A DNA stretch of 64,000 bases, taken from the NCBI GenBank assembly GCA_965247965.1, contig OZ252053.1:4712001-4776000 (forward strand), read 5' to 3'. The DNA is from UBA7328 sp965247965. Its GTDB lineage: Bacteria > Bacteroidota > Bacteroidia > Chitinophagales > Saprospiraceae. The notes under the pieces were generated by a model, which saw only the letters and a list, made by a program, of their open reading frames with translations, did not search any database and was not told where the DNA came from. Shown piece by piece: positions 44,986 through 54,053 of this stretch. Each line of letters begins with the position of its first letter. Within the stretch, counting starts at the first letter, position 1. The position numbers and the translations under genes are program-made.

Positions 44986-47900
44986 TCAGTTCTGGTATAC
45001 ATTGAGCGAGTCATTGTTTCGAGCAACTAGAATATATTTTTTATTTTGAATTTTCAACTTTTTAATATCCCGAATTTCTCCACGCACAAAAAAACCAGAT
45101 TCCTCGATTCCATGCACCTTAAATGACCTTTCACCCATATTCCTGAGTATCGTCCCGCTTGATCCTCCATATATTCCACTTTGAGGTTTAACACGATGGA
45201 GATTTCCTCCGAGAATGATATCTTCTAAGCCGTCTTGGTCAATGTCTTCAATAAGGATGGCATATACCGGTGCAAGCTGTGCTTCCATAGGCAGCATCTG
45301 ACCTTCAAATTGGCCATCATTGTTCCAAAAAACCATGGATGCATTCTGAAAGACTTCGAGTGTTAGCGCGTCTTTGAGCTGGTCAGGGCTAAAAATATCG
45401 GTAACGGTCTGTTCTTTGTAATCCTCGTGCTTGAGATATTTTTTTAATAAAAATGGCATTTGCTTTGTGATATCCTTTTTCATATGTATCGGGTAAGCTC
45501 GATCACCGCGAAAGACCGTTGTGATGTGCTCAATGGTCCCATTTTGATCAAAGTCATTGACATACATTGTGATGGGCTTCTCCAGAGTCGCTGAATAGCT
45601 TGTATTCAATCCGAGGTTCCCGGCTATGATATCTTCATCACCATCACCGTCTAGATCTGCTTTTTCAATGACTTTCCAAAATCCGTTGGTATTCTGAAAC
45701 CCGACATTATCGGAAATATCTGTGAACCCCCCTTTAGTCCCCCCTTTAGGGGGGATATGGTCGTTTCTAAGCAATTTCAATGGCATCCAATCACCGGTTA
45801 GAAGAAGATCTTCATCATTGTCGCCGTCAAAATCGATAAATAGCGCATCGGTGACCATGCCAATGTCTTCCAATGCTGCAGCCTTCAATGAATTTACATT
45901 TTTGAACTGACCGGACCCATCGTTTTCCATTAAATAACTGGAACAAGGCACGCCATAGGCAAATGGTTGGACCCTTCCTCCGAGGAAGACATCCAAGTCG
46001 CCATCCTGATCAATGTCTGAAACTGCAACACAGGAAGTACTGACCAATTGCGACGAAGGCAACAACTTTTCTCCTGCTGAAAATCCTCCGCTGCCGTCAT
46101 TCAAATAAAGCCGATCGACCAGAGCAAAAGAACTACCGGAAAACTCGTAGCTCCCGCTGGTCACTAAAAGATCCTGATCGCCATCACTATCGGCATCAAA
46201 GAAAATACTGCCTGTATCTTCGGACGCTTTATCCTTTTCGAATATTTCGGAGTTGGTCTGCACAAATCCATTGTCAGTAGCCAGAAAAATCGCACCGGAC
46301 GCATCCTTGGCATTTCCAATGAAAAAGTCCTGACGGCCATCGGCATTTACATCACCAACTGCCAATGGCGGTCCTTCTGTCGAGATCATTTGAGAGCGCA
46401 ATTTGTCTCTGTCGAAGTCAATAAATTCATTTTCGGAATGCACGAAATCAATGCTCATTTTATCAGAAACATCTGTTAATAAGGTGCCAATATTGGGTGT
46501 ACTCATTTTTGAGTCTGGTGTTGTGTTATCAGCATAATTATAAGAATAGAATTGATCTGTTTCGAGATCGTAGGCCATCGTAATACGGTTGTCCGGCCAT
46601 CTTATTTCCATGCTGTCGATAGAAGAGATTTCTCCGAGTCCAAAATGCAACCTGTGATCGACGCTGGACATGCTGCCTCTCATTGGATACAATTCCTGAA
46701 AGAATATCTGGTCCTTGATATACAGGGTCACCTGACTTCCAACAGCCATTGTATTTTCCTTTGTTCCGGTCAATGAAATATTTACAAAGCGGCCGGATGC
46801 ATTTTGACTTTGGTTGCGATAGACAAATGGTGGCATATTGTTATTGTTGACCACTAAATCGAGATCTCCGTCATTGTCCAAGTCCCCATAGGATGATCCG
46901 GTAGAGAAGCCGGGCGTTCCTAATCCCCATTCGATGCTTACATCTTGGAACTGAAGATCGCCATCCTGGATAAAAAGGCAATTGGGCAAGGGTACGGATG
47001 GAATATTGTCAATCAGTTCTTTGATAACTGCTCCTTTTTCCGTATAGATTTTTCTCATTCTTTCAGGAACAAAATAGAAGTCGGTATAGTCTTGATCGAG
47101 CAAGTCTTTGCCAATGCCATTGGTAATAAAAATATCTGTGTATCCGTCGTTGTTGAAATCCGCCATGTTGACCCCCCAACTCCAATCGCTGGCTTCTACA
47201 CCTGCGAAGCGGCCGATCTCGCTGAAGGACACCCCCCTCAACTGCGCTTTTTTGCCACTGGCAAAAGCACTCTCGCCCTCAAGGGGGGACGGCCCACGGT
47301 TGAGCTGGAGGACATTCCTTGGAAATTGGCGGTAGTAACCATTTTTGATTTTCAAGGCGTAACTGTCCCAATTGTCGAAAACCACTTTTGTTTTCAATCG
47401 GGATTGTTCCACCGGCAGCATCTCTGTGACAAAGATTTCGGGATAACCGTCGTGGTTGATGTCGGCTATGTCAACACCCATGGAACCCAGGCTGATTTCT
47501 TCGATGGCGTCTTCAAGGGACTCTTTGAAAGTGCCGTCTTGTTGATTGATGTAGAGGTAATCCTTTTCGAAAAAATCATTGGCCACAAAAATATCTGGCC
47601 AGGTATCCCTATTGACATCACCGACGGAGATACCCAGTCCAAATCCGATAGCGCTGCCGTATATGCCGGCTTCTTCGCTTACATCCGTAAACCCTTTTGT
47701 CATCTTTCCTTGTGGAGCCTGCACTGCCTGCCCTGAACCTTGTCGAAGGGAGCCTGTCGAAGTAGCCTGCACTGAGCCCTCACCCTGAGCTGAGTCGAAG
47801 GGTGTCGAAGTGTCGTTGCGATAGAGTTTATTTCCTCCGTAGGGATCCCGGATGTCCCGTAGTCCCTTGCTGCTGTCCATAACAAAAGAGGTGGGATTCA

Positions 47901-48546
47901 GAGAATTATTGGACAAGTACATGTCCAGGTCCCCGTCTTTATCGTAATCAAAAAAGACGGCGTGTACAGAAAATCCTAAATCGGCTATGCCGTAATTCTC
48001 GGCAGATTCGGTGAAGGTAACCCCCCTTAATCCCCCCTTTGAGGGGGGAGACTGCGCGCCATTGTTGATGAACAGTTCGTTGTGGCGGTTTTCTGCTTCG
48101 GGAAGACCACTTTTACATACATAGATATCCAACCATCCGTCGCCATTGATATCGACAATACTTACCCCTGTGGACCAGGCACCACTACTTGCAATCCCGG
48201 CCGCATCGGTGATATCCTCGAATTGAAATCCGGCTTTATTCAGGTATAACTTGTTGTCGACCTGGTTGCCGCAAAAAAACAAATCCAACAAACCGTCATT
48301 GTTGAAGTCACCCATGCCCACACCTGCTCCATTGTAGAAACTTCTAAACAGGTAGGTATTAAAATCTTCATCGTATTCAAGGTTATTGACAAAGTCGATT
48401 CCGATTGATGAAGGGTCGAGTTGAGTGAAGTGGGTGCCTTTTGAAAGTTCATTCGAACTTTCACAGCAGAAAAAAACAATTGATATTATGTAGGCGAATA
48501 AACATAATTTTACAAAACGTGGAAGCAGATATTGTGAATGATGCAT
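44986..48546 (-). CDS. FG-GAP/VCBS and ASPIC-UnbV (CRTAC1-like) lipoprotein 2
   Basis: Start set at the ATG at 48546 (MHHSQYLLPRFVK), giving a lipoprotein signal ending IVFFCC; the frame upstream runs into the group II intron and is not genuine. About 1186 residues. Same architecture as lipoprotein 1: blades such as GVGMGDFNNDGLLDLFFCGN, DINGDGWLDIYVCKSG and DLDNDGDLDLVVNN, ASPIC/UnbV near MAVGSQVTLYIKDQ...RLHFGLGE...IRWPDNRI, then more blades. It carries four in-frame repeat insertions, all just before a conserved F-[TS]-[DE]-[VIS] strand. Its upstream region has been replaced by the intron, so its promoter may be disturbed. Confidence 0.86.
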   Translation of the reverse strand: MHHSQYLLPRFVKLCLFAYIISIVFFCCESSNELSKGTHFTQLDPSSIGIDFVNNLEYDEDFNTYLFRSFYNGAGVGMGDFNNDGLLDLFFCGNQVDNKLYLNKAGFQFEDITDAAGIASSGAWSTGVSIVDINGDGWLDIYVCKSGLPEAENRHNELFINNGAQSPPSKGGLRGVTFTESAENYGIADLGFSVHAVFFDYDKDGDLDMYLSNNSLNPTSFVMDSSKGLRDIRDPYGGNKLYRNDTSTPFDSAQGEGSVQATSTGSLRQGSGQAVQAPQGKMTKGFTDVSEEAGIYGSAIGFGLGISVGDVNRDTWPDIFVANDFFEKDYLYINQQDGTFKESLEDAIEEISLGSMGVDIADINHDGYPEIFVTEMLPVEQSRLKTKVVFDNWDSYALKIKNGYYRQFPRNVLQLNRGPSPLEGESAFASGKKAQLRGVSFSEIGRFAGVEASDWSWGVNMADFNNDGYTDIFITNGIGKDLLDQDYTDFYFVPERMRKIYTEKGAVIKELIDNIPSVPLPNCLFIQDGDLQFQDVSIEWGLGTPGFSTGSSYGDLDNDGDLDLVVNNNNMPPFVYRNQSQNASGRFVNISLTGTKENTMAVGSQVTLYIKDQIFFQELYPMRGSMSSVDHRLHFGLGEISSIDSMEIRWPDNRITMAYDLETDQFYSYNYADNTTPDSKMSTPNIGTLLTDVSDKMSIDFVHSENEFIDFDRDKLRSQMISTEGPPLAVGDVNADGRQDFFIGNAKDASGAIFLATDNGFVQTNSEIFEKDKASEDTGSIFFDADSDGDQDLLVTSGSYEFSGSSFALVDRLYLNDGSGGFSAGEKLLPSSQLVSTSCVAVSDIDQDGDLDVFLGGRVQPFAYGVPCSSYLMENDGSGQFKNVNSLKAAALEDIGMVTDALFIDFDGDNDEDLLLTGDWMPLKLLRNDHIPPKGGTKGGFTDISDNVGFQNTNGFWKVIEKADLDGDGDEDIIAGNLGLNTSYSATLEKPITMYVNDFDQNGTIEHITTVFRGDRAYPIHMKKDITKQMPFLLKKYLKHEDYKEQTVTDIFSPDQLKDALTLEVFQNASMVFWNNDGQFEGQMLPMEAQLAPVYAILIEDIDQDGLEDIILGGNLHRVKPQSGIYGGSSGTILRNMGERSFKVHGIEESGFFVRGEIRDIKKLKIQNKKYILVARNNDSLNVYQN
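45725..45757. repeat. In-frame palindromic repeat (PPKGGTKGG) in FG-GAP lipoprotein 2
   Basis: CCCCCCTTTAGTCC followed by CCCTTTAGGGGGG encodes the HIPPKGGTKGG segment between LLRND and FTDISDNVG. G/C-rich palindrome unlike its AT-richer surroundings. Confidence 0.7.
47229..47300. repeat. In-frame repeat (SPLEGESAFASGKKAQLRG) in FG-GAP lipoprotein 2
   Basis: Inserted between LNRGP and VSFSEIGRFAG. The paralogue has the shorter NAGPLFGENAVQFSEIGQFAG here. Contains a TTTTGCC-ACT-GGCAAAA hairpin flanked by CCCCCCTC and GAGGGC-type arms (CCCTCAAGGGGGG). Confidence 0.7.
47703..47818. repeat. In-frame repeat tract (TPFDSAQGEGS...) in FG-GAP lipoprotein 2
   Basis: About 38 codons between LYRND and KGFTDVSEEAG. 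It contains several copies of the dispersed TGTCGAAGGG/CCTGAGC-type palindrome on both strands. The paralogue has only a tight turn, LYQNVNGKFEDVSE. Confidence 0.7.
48018..48056. repeat. In-frame palindromic repeat (SPPSKGGLRG) in FG-GAP lipoprotein 2
   Basis: AACCCCCCTTAATCCCCCC followed by TTTGAGGGGGGAG encodes SPPSKGGLRG between LFINNGAQ and VTFTESAENYG. Exactly the position of the different repeat in lipoprotein 1. Confidence 0.72.
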
Positions 48547-48782
48547 TTGACTTTGACTCAGCGTTTTTAGAATGCGCATTCTGTACGGTGCCAATCCATA
48601 ACAGTTTAAAACATAATCGGTAAGATTTTCGGGTCTTTTTATCCAGTTTTTTTTATTGTTGATTGTTCGTACTTTTTGGCATTGCCCCAAAAGTCGAGTA
48701 GGCAAGGGGAGTTTCACCCCAAGCCTCTCACAGAACCGTACGTGAACCTCTCAATTCATACGGCTCTTTACAATTAACCAAT

Positions 48783-50042
48783 TTAAGGAAGATAACCCAA
48801 CTGCCAATGAGGAAATAAATACCGATAGCTTTTGGCTACAGATTGTATCCACTTCTTCGTTGCGTAAAGGGATTTGGCCTTCTTAAATCGCTTAAACTTG
48901 CGGTACGCCCATTTAATAATTCTCGCATTGACTTTAAAGAAAAACGAAACCAGTTCGTGTTTGCTCACCTTGCCATAGTATTGAAGCCAGCCTCTGATTA
49001 ATGGACACAGAGCTTTCGACAGATCAATGAGTGATCTACTTGACCACCTGTTAATCTTAAGATCCCTCAAATGGGCCACAATCCTTTTCATGGATTTGTT
49101 GCTTATTCCAGGTAGAAACGACATAGTCACTTTTCCACTTTTTGTCACTACTTTTCTTGGCTTAAACGTAAATCCAAGGAAGTCAAACTGGACTGACTCT
49201 CCAGTCAGTTTGCGCCTTCTGTTACTGGGACAATACACTACCTTGGTCTTTTCCGGATGCAATTCGAGTTTACATTCCTGCATTCTCGTATTGATTTTGT
49301 TAAAAACCCTCATAGCTTCTTCCTTACTCTTCGCATGTACGATGATATCATCAGCATACCTTTCAAAAGGACATTCAGGAATTTCCTTTTCTATCCATTT
49401 GTCAAAAGCGAAATGAAGAAAGATGTTAGAGAGCAACGGACTAATTACGCCTCCTTGTGGAGTGCCTTTTCCTAAATTGGTAATTAATTTTCCATTCCCC
49501 AATTGGACTGGAGTCTTTAACCACCTTTTTACGTAAGTAATGATATGTTTTCTTTGAGTCACATGACGTAGGGCTTTTATCATTAAGCCGTGGTCAATAT
49601 TGTCAAAGAATCCTTTAATGTCCATATCAATTACCCAAGCATACTTCCAACAATTCTGCTTAGCTTGAATTACGGCTTGGTGTGCACTCTTGTTAGGACG
49701 GTATCCAAAGGAACTGTCTGAGAACTGTTTATCAACAATCTCTTCTAATTCTTTTCTGATTACCATCTGCGCAACACGGTCAGTTACCGTGGGAATTCCT
49801 AATGCACGCACCTTACCTTTGGACTTTGGTATTTCCTTTCTCCTCACGGGAGATGGAAAGTAACTACCGCTTGCAAGTCTGTTCCATATCGGGTACAGGT
49901 ATTTCTGCGGAGCTCTTGATATTTCCAACACCGTTGTGCCATCTATCCCAGGCGCTCCACCATTTGACTTGACTAATTTAAACGCATCCCACACTTGTCT
50001 TTTTGTGATAGGATATGGTTTTGTCTTTTCGAATAAATTCAT
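48783..50042 (-). CDS. ltrA: Group II intron reverse transcriptase/maturase
   Basis: A 419-residue protein. RT motifs: GAPGIDGTTV, RALGIPTVTDRVAQ, FGYRPNKSAHQA, WVIDMDIKGFFDNIDHGLM, GTPQGGVISPLLSNIFLH, FERYADDIIVH (the YADD site), and LHPEKTKVVY. The maturase (X) domain follows (GWLQYYGKVSK...INARIIKWAYRKF region). No C-terminal HNH endonuclease, as in En-minus lineages. ATG at 50042 with AAAGG upstream. The protein itself looks intact although the intron is split by IS110. Confidence 0.92.
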   Translation of the reverse strand: MNLFEKTKPYPITKRQVWDAFKLVKSNGGAPGIDGTTVLEISRAPQKYLYPIWNRLASGSYFPSPVRRKEIPKSKGKVRALGIPTVTDRVAQMVIRKELEEIVDKQFSDSSFGYRPNKSAHQAVIQAKQNCWKYAWVIDMDIKGFFDNIDHGLMIKALRHVTQRKHIITYVKRWLKTPVQLGNGKLITNLGKGTPQGGVISPLLSNIFLHFAFDKWIEKEIPECPFERYADDIIVHAKSKEEAMRVFNKINTRMQECKLELHPEKTKVVYCPSNRRRKLTGESVQFDFLGFTFKPRKVVTKSGKVTMSFLPGISNKSMKRIVAHLRDLKINRWSSRSLIDLSKALCPLIRGWLQYYGKVSKHELVSFFFKVNARIIKWAYRKFKRFKKAKSLYATKKWIQSVAKSYRYLFPHWQLGYLP

Positions 50043-50407
50043 CCTTTTAAATCAAATGATTTAAAGTTGATTGATTAAAAAAAACTAATTGTATCTACCC
50101 CTTCGCTGTTCTTGCATTACACAAGCTTCTACACTACTACGAGTAGATCCGCCACTGCTGAGTTGTCTCGATATTCGCTTTACTCAAAGAGCTTATAGCT
50201 TTCTCTCATACGACATCCCGCAGCTTCCCCTGTTCCATGTTTGAGCCAAGTCTAAGGTCGTGCCATCTTTACGCCGAACACCCATCACGCCTATTATGAG
50301 TATTTATCGTGACTTGTCTGCCCTTTAGTATTGTGATGTGATATTTTATATCATATTGCAAATATTACTATTTATAATTTTCTTTTTGCTTCTTTTTCTT
50401 TTGTTGA

Positions 50408-50558
50408 ATTAACATATTATTGTTAATAAAAATAGCGGAGGTGAACTATCTGTCTGCCTAAGCTAATGACTTATCGGTCGAATTAGTCCTCCGCTATTAT
50501 TCAATTAACACTTTGTAGGAATTTAGGCTTTAAGGCCTACTAAAGGATTCAGTGTTAA
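50408..50558 (+). ncRNA. Predicted IS110 bridge RNA with both guide loops
   Basis: Three stem-loops in a row. SL1: ATTAACA/TGTTAAT (50408-50427). SL2: AATAGCGGAGG/CCTCCGCTATT (50431-50498), the target loop. SL3: TTAACACT/AGTGTTAA (50505-50558), the donor loop, with an inner TAGGC/GCCTA hairpin (50524-50539). SL2 contains TGTCTGCC (50451-50458), identical to the left target flank 50315-50322, and CGAATT (50479-50484), complementary to AATTCG at the right junction (51643-51648). SL3 contains GTAGGAATT (50515-50523), identical to the right end (51638-51646), and TACTAAAGG (50538-50546), complementary to the left end (50322-50330). This is the logic of a bridge RNA. Exact RNA ends are unknown. 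Confidence 0.8.
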
Positions 50559-50584
50559 TCTATTTAATAATTAAACATAGTACA

Positions 50585-51583
50585 ATGTACCAATTTTTTG
50601 TTGGCTGTGACGTCTCAAAAGCAGTCATTGATGTGTCTTACCACAATGGAAGTAAGCCCACTTATTTGGGTCAAATTAAAAACAATAATAAGGGGTTTAA
50701 AAAGCTTCTTACTGATTTGAAGAAGATTACCGATCTACCTTGTTCTTCTTGGATGGTCTGCTTTGAAAACACTGGTGTTTATTCCAAAGCTTTGTTGGAA
50801 TGGTTATTCAGTTTACAAATTGCGTGCAAGGAAGAAAGCGGTTTGCAAATTGCTAAATCAATAGGCATTAGAAGAGGTAAAAACGACAAAGTCGATTCAC
50901 TGGCCATCTGTCAATATGTATTTGAGAAAAAAGCAACAATTGAAGTTTCAAAATTACCTAAACCATTGATTATCAAACTAAAAAAGCTTTTATCCAGGAG
51001 AGATTTACTAGTGAGATCTAAGCAATCATTCAGCGTTTCACTTCAGGATCAAGCCAGAGCGATGGACCCTAACCTTTATAAGATTTTTATCAAAGGGAAT
51101 AAGGAGCTCATAGAACACTTCAATCGGGAAATTGACAAAATCAATTTGTTGATCAAACAAACCATCAAAGCAGACAAAGAGTTCGAAAACAACTATGATC
51201 TTCTATTATCTATCAAGGGAATCGGTCCTGTGATAGCAGCTTATATGATTGCAGTTACAAATAATTTCACCACGTTCAAAAATGCACGCAAATTTGCTTC
51301 CTATTCAGGAATAGCACCATTTCTGGTTAAACAATCGGGCATAAAGAAAGGGACGATGCGCGTAAGTCATATTGCCAACAAAAAAATTAAGAGTTTACTT
51401 TCAAATGGCATAGCAGCTGCCATTCGATTTGATCCAGAAATGGCACTGTACTATGCAAGAAAAATCGATCAAGGAAAAGCCAAAGGAGTAGCGCTCAATA
51501 ATGCAAAAAACAAGCTTGTCCATAGAGCTTTTGCTGTTGTAAAAAGGCAAACTCCATATGTGCAATTGGCAAATTATAGGTGA
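50585..51583 (+). CDS. IS110-family DEDD recombinase/transposase
   Basis: 332 residues from the ATG at 50585 (MYQFFVGCDVSKAVIDVSY); a longer frame would enter the RNA region. N-terminal RuvC-like DEDD domain: Asp9 (GCDVSK), Glu in CFENTGVYSKAL, and the Asp pair in RGKNDKVDSLAI. The C-terminal Tnp_20 domain has LLSIKGIGPVIAAYMIA and FASYSGIAPFLVKQSG with the nucleophilic Ser. The recombinase uses the bridge RNA to join donor and target. Appears intact and probably active. Confidence 0.93.
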   Translation: MYQFFVGCDVSKAVIDVSYHNGSKPTYLGQIKNNNKGFKKLLTDLKKITDLPCSSWMVCFENTGVYSKALLEWLFSLQIACKEESGLQIAKSIGIRRGKNDKVDSLAICQYVFEKKATIEVSKLPKPLIIKLKKLLSRRDLLVRSKQSFSVSLQDQARAMDPNLYKIFIKGNKELIEHFNREIDKINLLIKQTIKADKEFENNYDLLLSIKGIGPVIAAYMIAVTNNFTTFKNARKFASYSGIAPFLVKQSGIKKGTMRVSHIANKKIKSLLSNGIAAAIRFDPEMALYYARKIDQGKAKGVALNNAKNKLVHRAFAVVKRQTPYVQLANYR

Positions 51584-51975
51584 ATAAGCAATGAACGTTA
51601 TGTATAAAAAAAAATATTATGTGACATTTGGATAAACGTAGGAATTCGGTTGGACTGTAACCCACATTTTGAGTGTCAAACAGTGATATTTACGACGCCT
51701 CTACGATGGTTCATTCTCATCTCATTCACCTCCTTAGACCATAACTGATGGAATAATATTCCACCTTTTTTCATAATGCTAAGCACCAGACCTTGAAAGC
51801 CAAGCACCTTATGATGTTTTGACAGGTAAGCTCATACTCTCCCTGCCGGAGGTCCGCCTTCTTCACTTTTGAAGAAGTTCCTCCATCTCAAACACAGCTT
51901 ATGTCCATCCACCTCTAAGACCGATGTCTTATCATACCCAATGGATGGACTTCAAGGCACACAGTACCAAAAAAC

Positions 51976-54032
51976 CTATTCCACCGGAAACCACACCATC
52001 ATCGCTCCTTCATCCCGGTTGTTCCAGGCATAGTAGGGGATCAACCGAACATTTTCATTATCAGCTGAAGGTCCCGATGAAAATGAAACCTCTACCGCTT
52101 TTACATTTTTTAATAATCCATCGGAAATCGTGGTTGTTGTTATATCACTTGGATTTGGTATATCTCCCAAAACGAAATTGTCTACTTTTCCACCATTATC
52201 AATGCCTTCTGCACAATAGACCAACGGGCCCCTGGTGATAGCCATTCGATTTCTATCAGCTTCGACGTTTTCGTGAGCCACATTGAACCGGACGGGGAGT
52301 GGTATGTTCAATATCACCTTATCACGCGGCTTCCATTCACGGTTCAAAACGGCGAAGCCCTTGTCTAGTTCCACCTCCTGTCGTTCACCATTTACCTCAA
52401 CAGTCCAGTTTTGGTCAGCCTCGTTGTCAGCATAATGGTACAATTCACCTGGAACGAATTGATCAGATCGTGACCAGGTAGGAATTCGGAGTTTTAGGGT
52501 AAACGACTGAGCGGTTTCTGGATCAATTGTAAGGGTGACCTGTCCATCAAAAGGATAATCTGAAATCTGTTTGATCTTTATATTCCCGTCCTTCAGTCCA
52601 ATGATCGTGGAGTTGCTGGCGTACAGCATCGTGTAAATCTCATCATCGGTATGGGCATACATCCAACCAGAAACCTGGGGTATGACACGTGCAATATTTG
52701 ATGGACAACAGGCTGTTTCAAACCAGGGTGAACGGCTTGCGCTACCGTGATTAAAGGGATGCACGCCATCGGCCTCCAAGGGGTTTACATAGAAAAATTT
52801 ATCTCCTTCCAAGTTGACACCTACCAAAACGTTGTTTAATAATGCCACTTCCGACACGTCCATGTATTTGGCATCCTTGGTGAGCAGAAACATGCGATAG
52901 TTGAAAAACACATTGCCTATAGCAGAACAGGTCTCATTGTGTCCTTCCTTGTTGGGTAGTTCATACGCAGGACCAAAGCCCTCTCATTGCTAAACATAGC
53001 TCCAAGGCCCCCGGTGATGGGCATTTTGGTGTCAACCATATCGTGCCAGATATTGTCCAATGCCTCCATATATTCGTCCGTCCCAGCAAGGGCACTGACA
53101 TCTGCCGCACCAGAATACAGGTAGGTAGCCCGCACTGCATGACCTTCTGCCTTTTTTTGTTCGGCCATAGGAGCCTGCTGTTGGGCGTATTTTGCCCCCA
53201 GATGTCCCTCTCCGGTTGGCACTTTTTCACGTCCCCGAATGTCAATGAATTTTTTGGCCATGTCCAGGTACAACTGCTTGCCGGTAAGACGATACAATTT
53301 GGCTAAGCCCATTTCGATAGCCTCGTGTCCCGGGGGAGTCAGCACAGGCTTGCCGTCATTATAATTGGGATCTCCCTCGAAGAATACTCTATTGATGTGT
53401 TCAGCACTTTTTTCCGCCACTTTCAGCCATTTGTCCTTGCCTGTGGCTTGATAATAGGCAACTGCTCCTTCATACATTATTCCTACATTGTACAACTCGT
53501 GACTATGCAGCAGAAATGAATAGGGTTTATCTCCCATTCCTGGCACAGGACCATTGAGGCCATTCACTCCAAAATGATCGGTATCTTTAGAGGAGCCAGT
53601 GATGTGTGGCACATAGAGGTAACCATCTTCCTGTTGAGCTTCGGCAATGATGTCAATGATGCCATCTATCCGTTCCTCGATAGCTGGGTCTGGATTATCC
53701 ATCATCAGGTAAGTGGCTCCTTCTATGATCTTGTACAAATCAGAAGTTCCATACCTATCCGGAGGGGGCACTTGGTAGGGAATACCCTTGTTGCGATTTG
53801 CCGCCATTTGAAGCATGTTTACCCTATCCAGGGTTTTCTCAAAAGTAAACGGCACCAACGTCTCCATTTGCGTTTTAAGCCGAGGTTTCCAAAATTGATC
53901 CTCGAGGGTAACTTCACTGAAAGGGACCGGAGTTAACCCATAATCTTTAGTGGGTTGGTCCACCTGTTTTTCTGAAGCGGGTTGGCATCCTATCAGAATT
54001 CCAAAAGCAAGTACTTTGATTGTATGTTTCAT
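51976..54032 (-). pseudogene. GH127-family (DUF1680, beta-L-arabinofuranosidase-like) lipoprotein, frameshifted
   Basis: Two adjoining frames make one 680-residue protein. Frame 1 (54032-52917): lipobox LIGC, then the toroid with QEDGYLYVPHITG, SHELYNVGIMYEGAVAYYQ, HAVRATYLYSGAADVSAL and MPITGGLGAMFSNE, ending early. At about 52985 a one-base change shifts the frame; the continuing frame reads GFGPAYELPNKEGHNETCSAIGNVFFNYRMFL and on to the end at 51976. The catalytic Glu-x-Cys (NETC) and Cys-Cys (TACCPSN) all lie after the shift, so the natural product would lack the active site. The intact paralogue at 59198 guides the alignment. Confidence 0.85.
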
Positions 54033-54053
54033 AATGATCTCTTGTTGTATTTT

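Larger units (their letters stand above)
50326..51646 (+). mobile_element. IS110-family element inserted in intron domain I
   Basis: Boundaries inferred from guide matches. The left end begins after a TT core at 50324-50325 (TGTCTGCCC-TT-TAGTA) and the right end is GTAGGAA-TT (51638-51646) followed by CGG. There are no terminal inverted repeats, as usual for IS110. Removing it gives, on the intron strand, CAACCGAAGGGCAGACAAG, a continuous sequence. Left non-coding region about 260 bp, one transposase gene, right non-coding about 60 bp: the layout of IS110-group elements with the bridge RNA upstream of the gene. Confidence 0.8.
48693..51962 (-). mobile_element. Group II intron, interrupted by an IS110 element
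   Basis: The 5' end is GTGTGCC (complement of 51962 downward), fitting the GUGYG start. The 3' end ...CTACTCGAC is at 48693. Domain V is at about 48724-48766 (GAGCCGTATG ... CGTACGGTTC). The ORF lies between. Subtracting the IS110 insertion (50326-51646) leaves about 1.95 kb, normal for an intron with a maturase ORF. Joining the exons recreates a palindrome, GTACTTTTTGG-7-CCAAAAAGTAC, 10 bp after the stop of the frameshifted GH127 gene. The intron RNA is now split, so splicing and retrohoming should be lost. Confidence 0.82.

Noticed and set aside
50335..51625. IS110 ends defined by a shared GTGA on both sides
   Set aside because: The four bridge-RNA guide matches place the ends at 50326 and 51646 instead, and reconstructing there yields a continuous intron sequence.
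51650..51962. A second, separate group II intron fragment
   Set aside because: The 5' GTGTG end, orientation and guide-matched junction fit one intron split by IS110 better than two independent introns.
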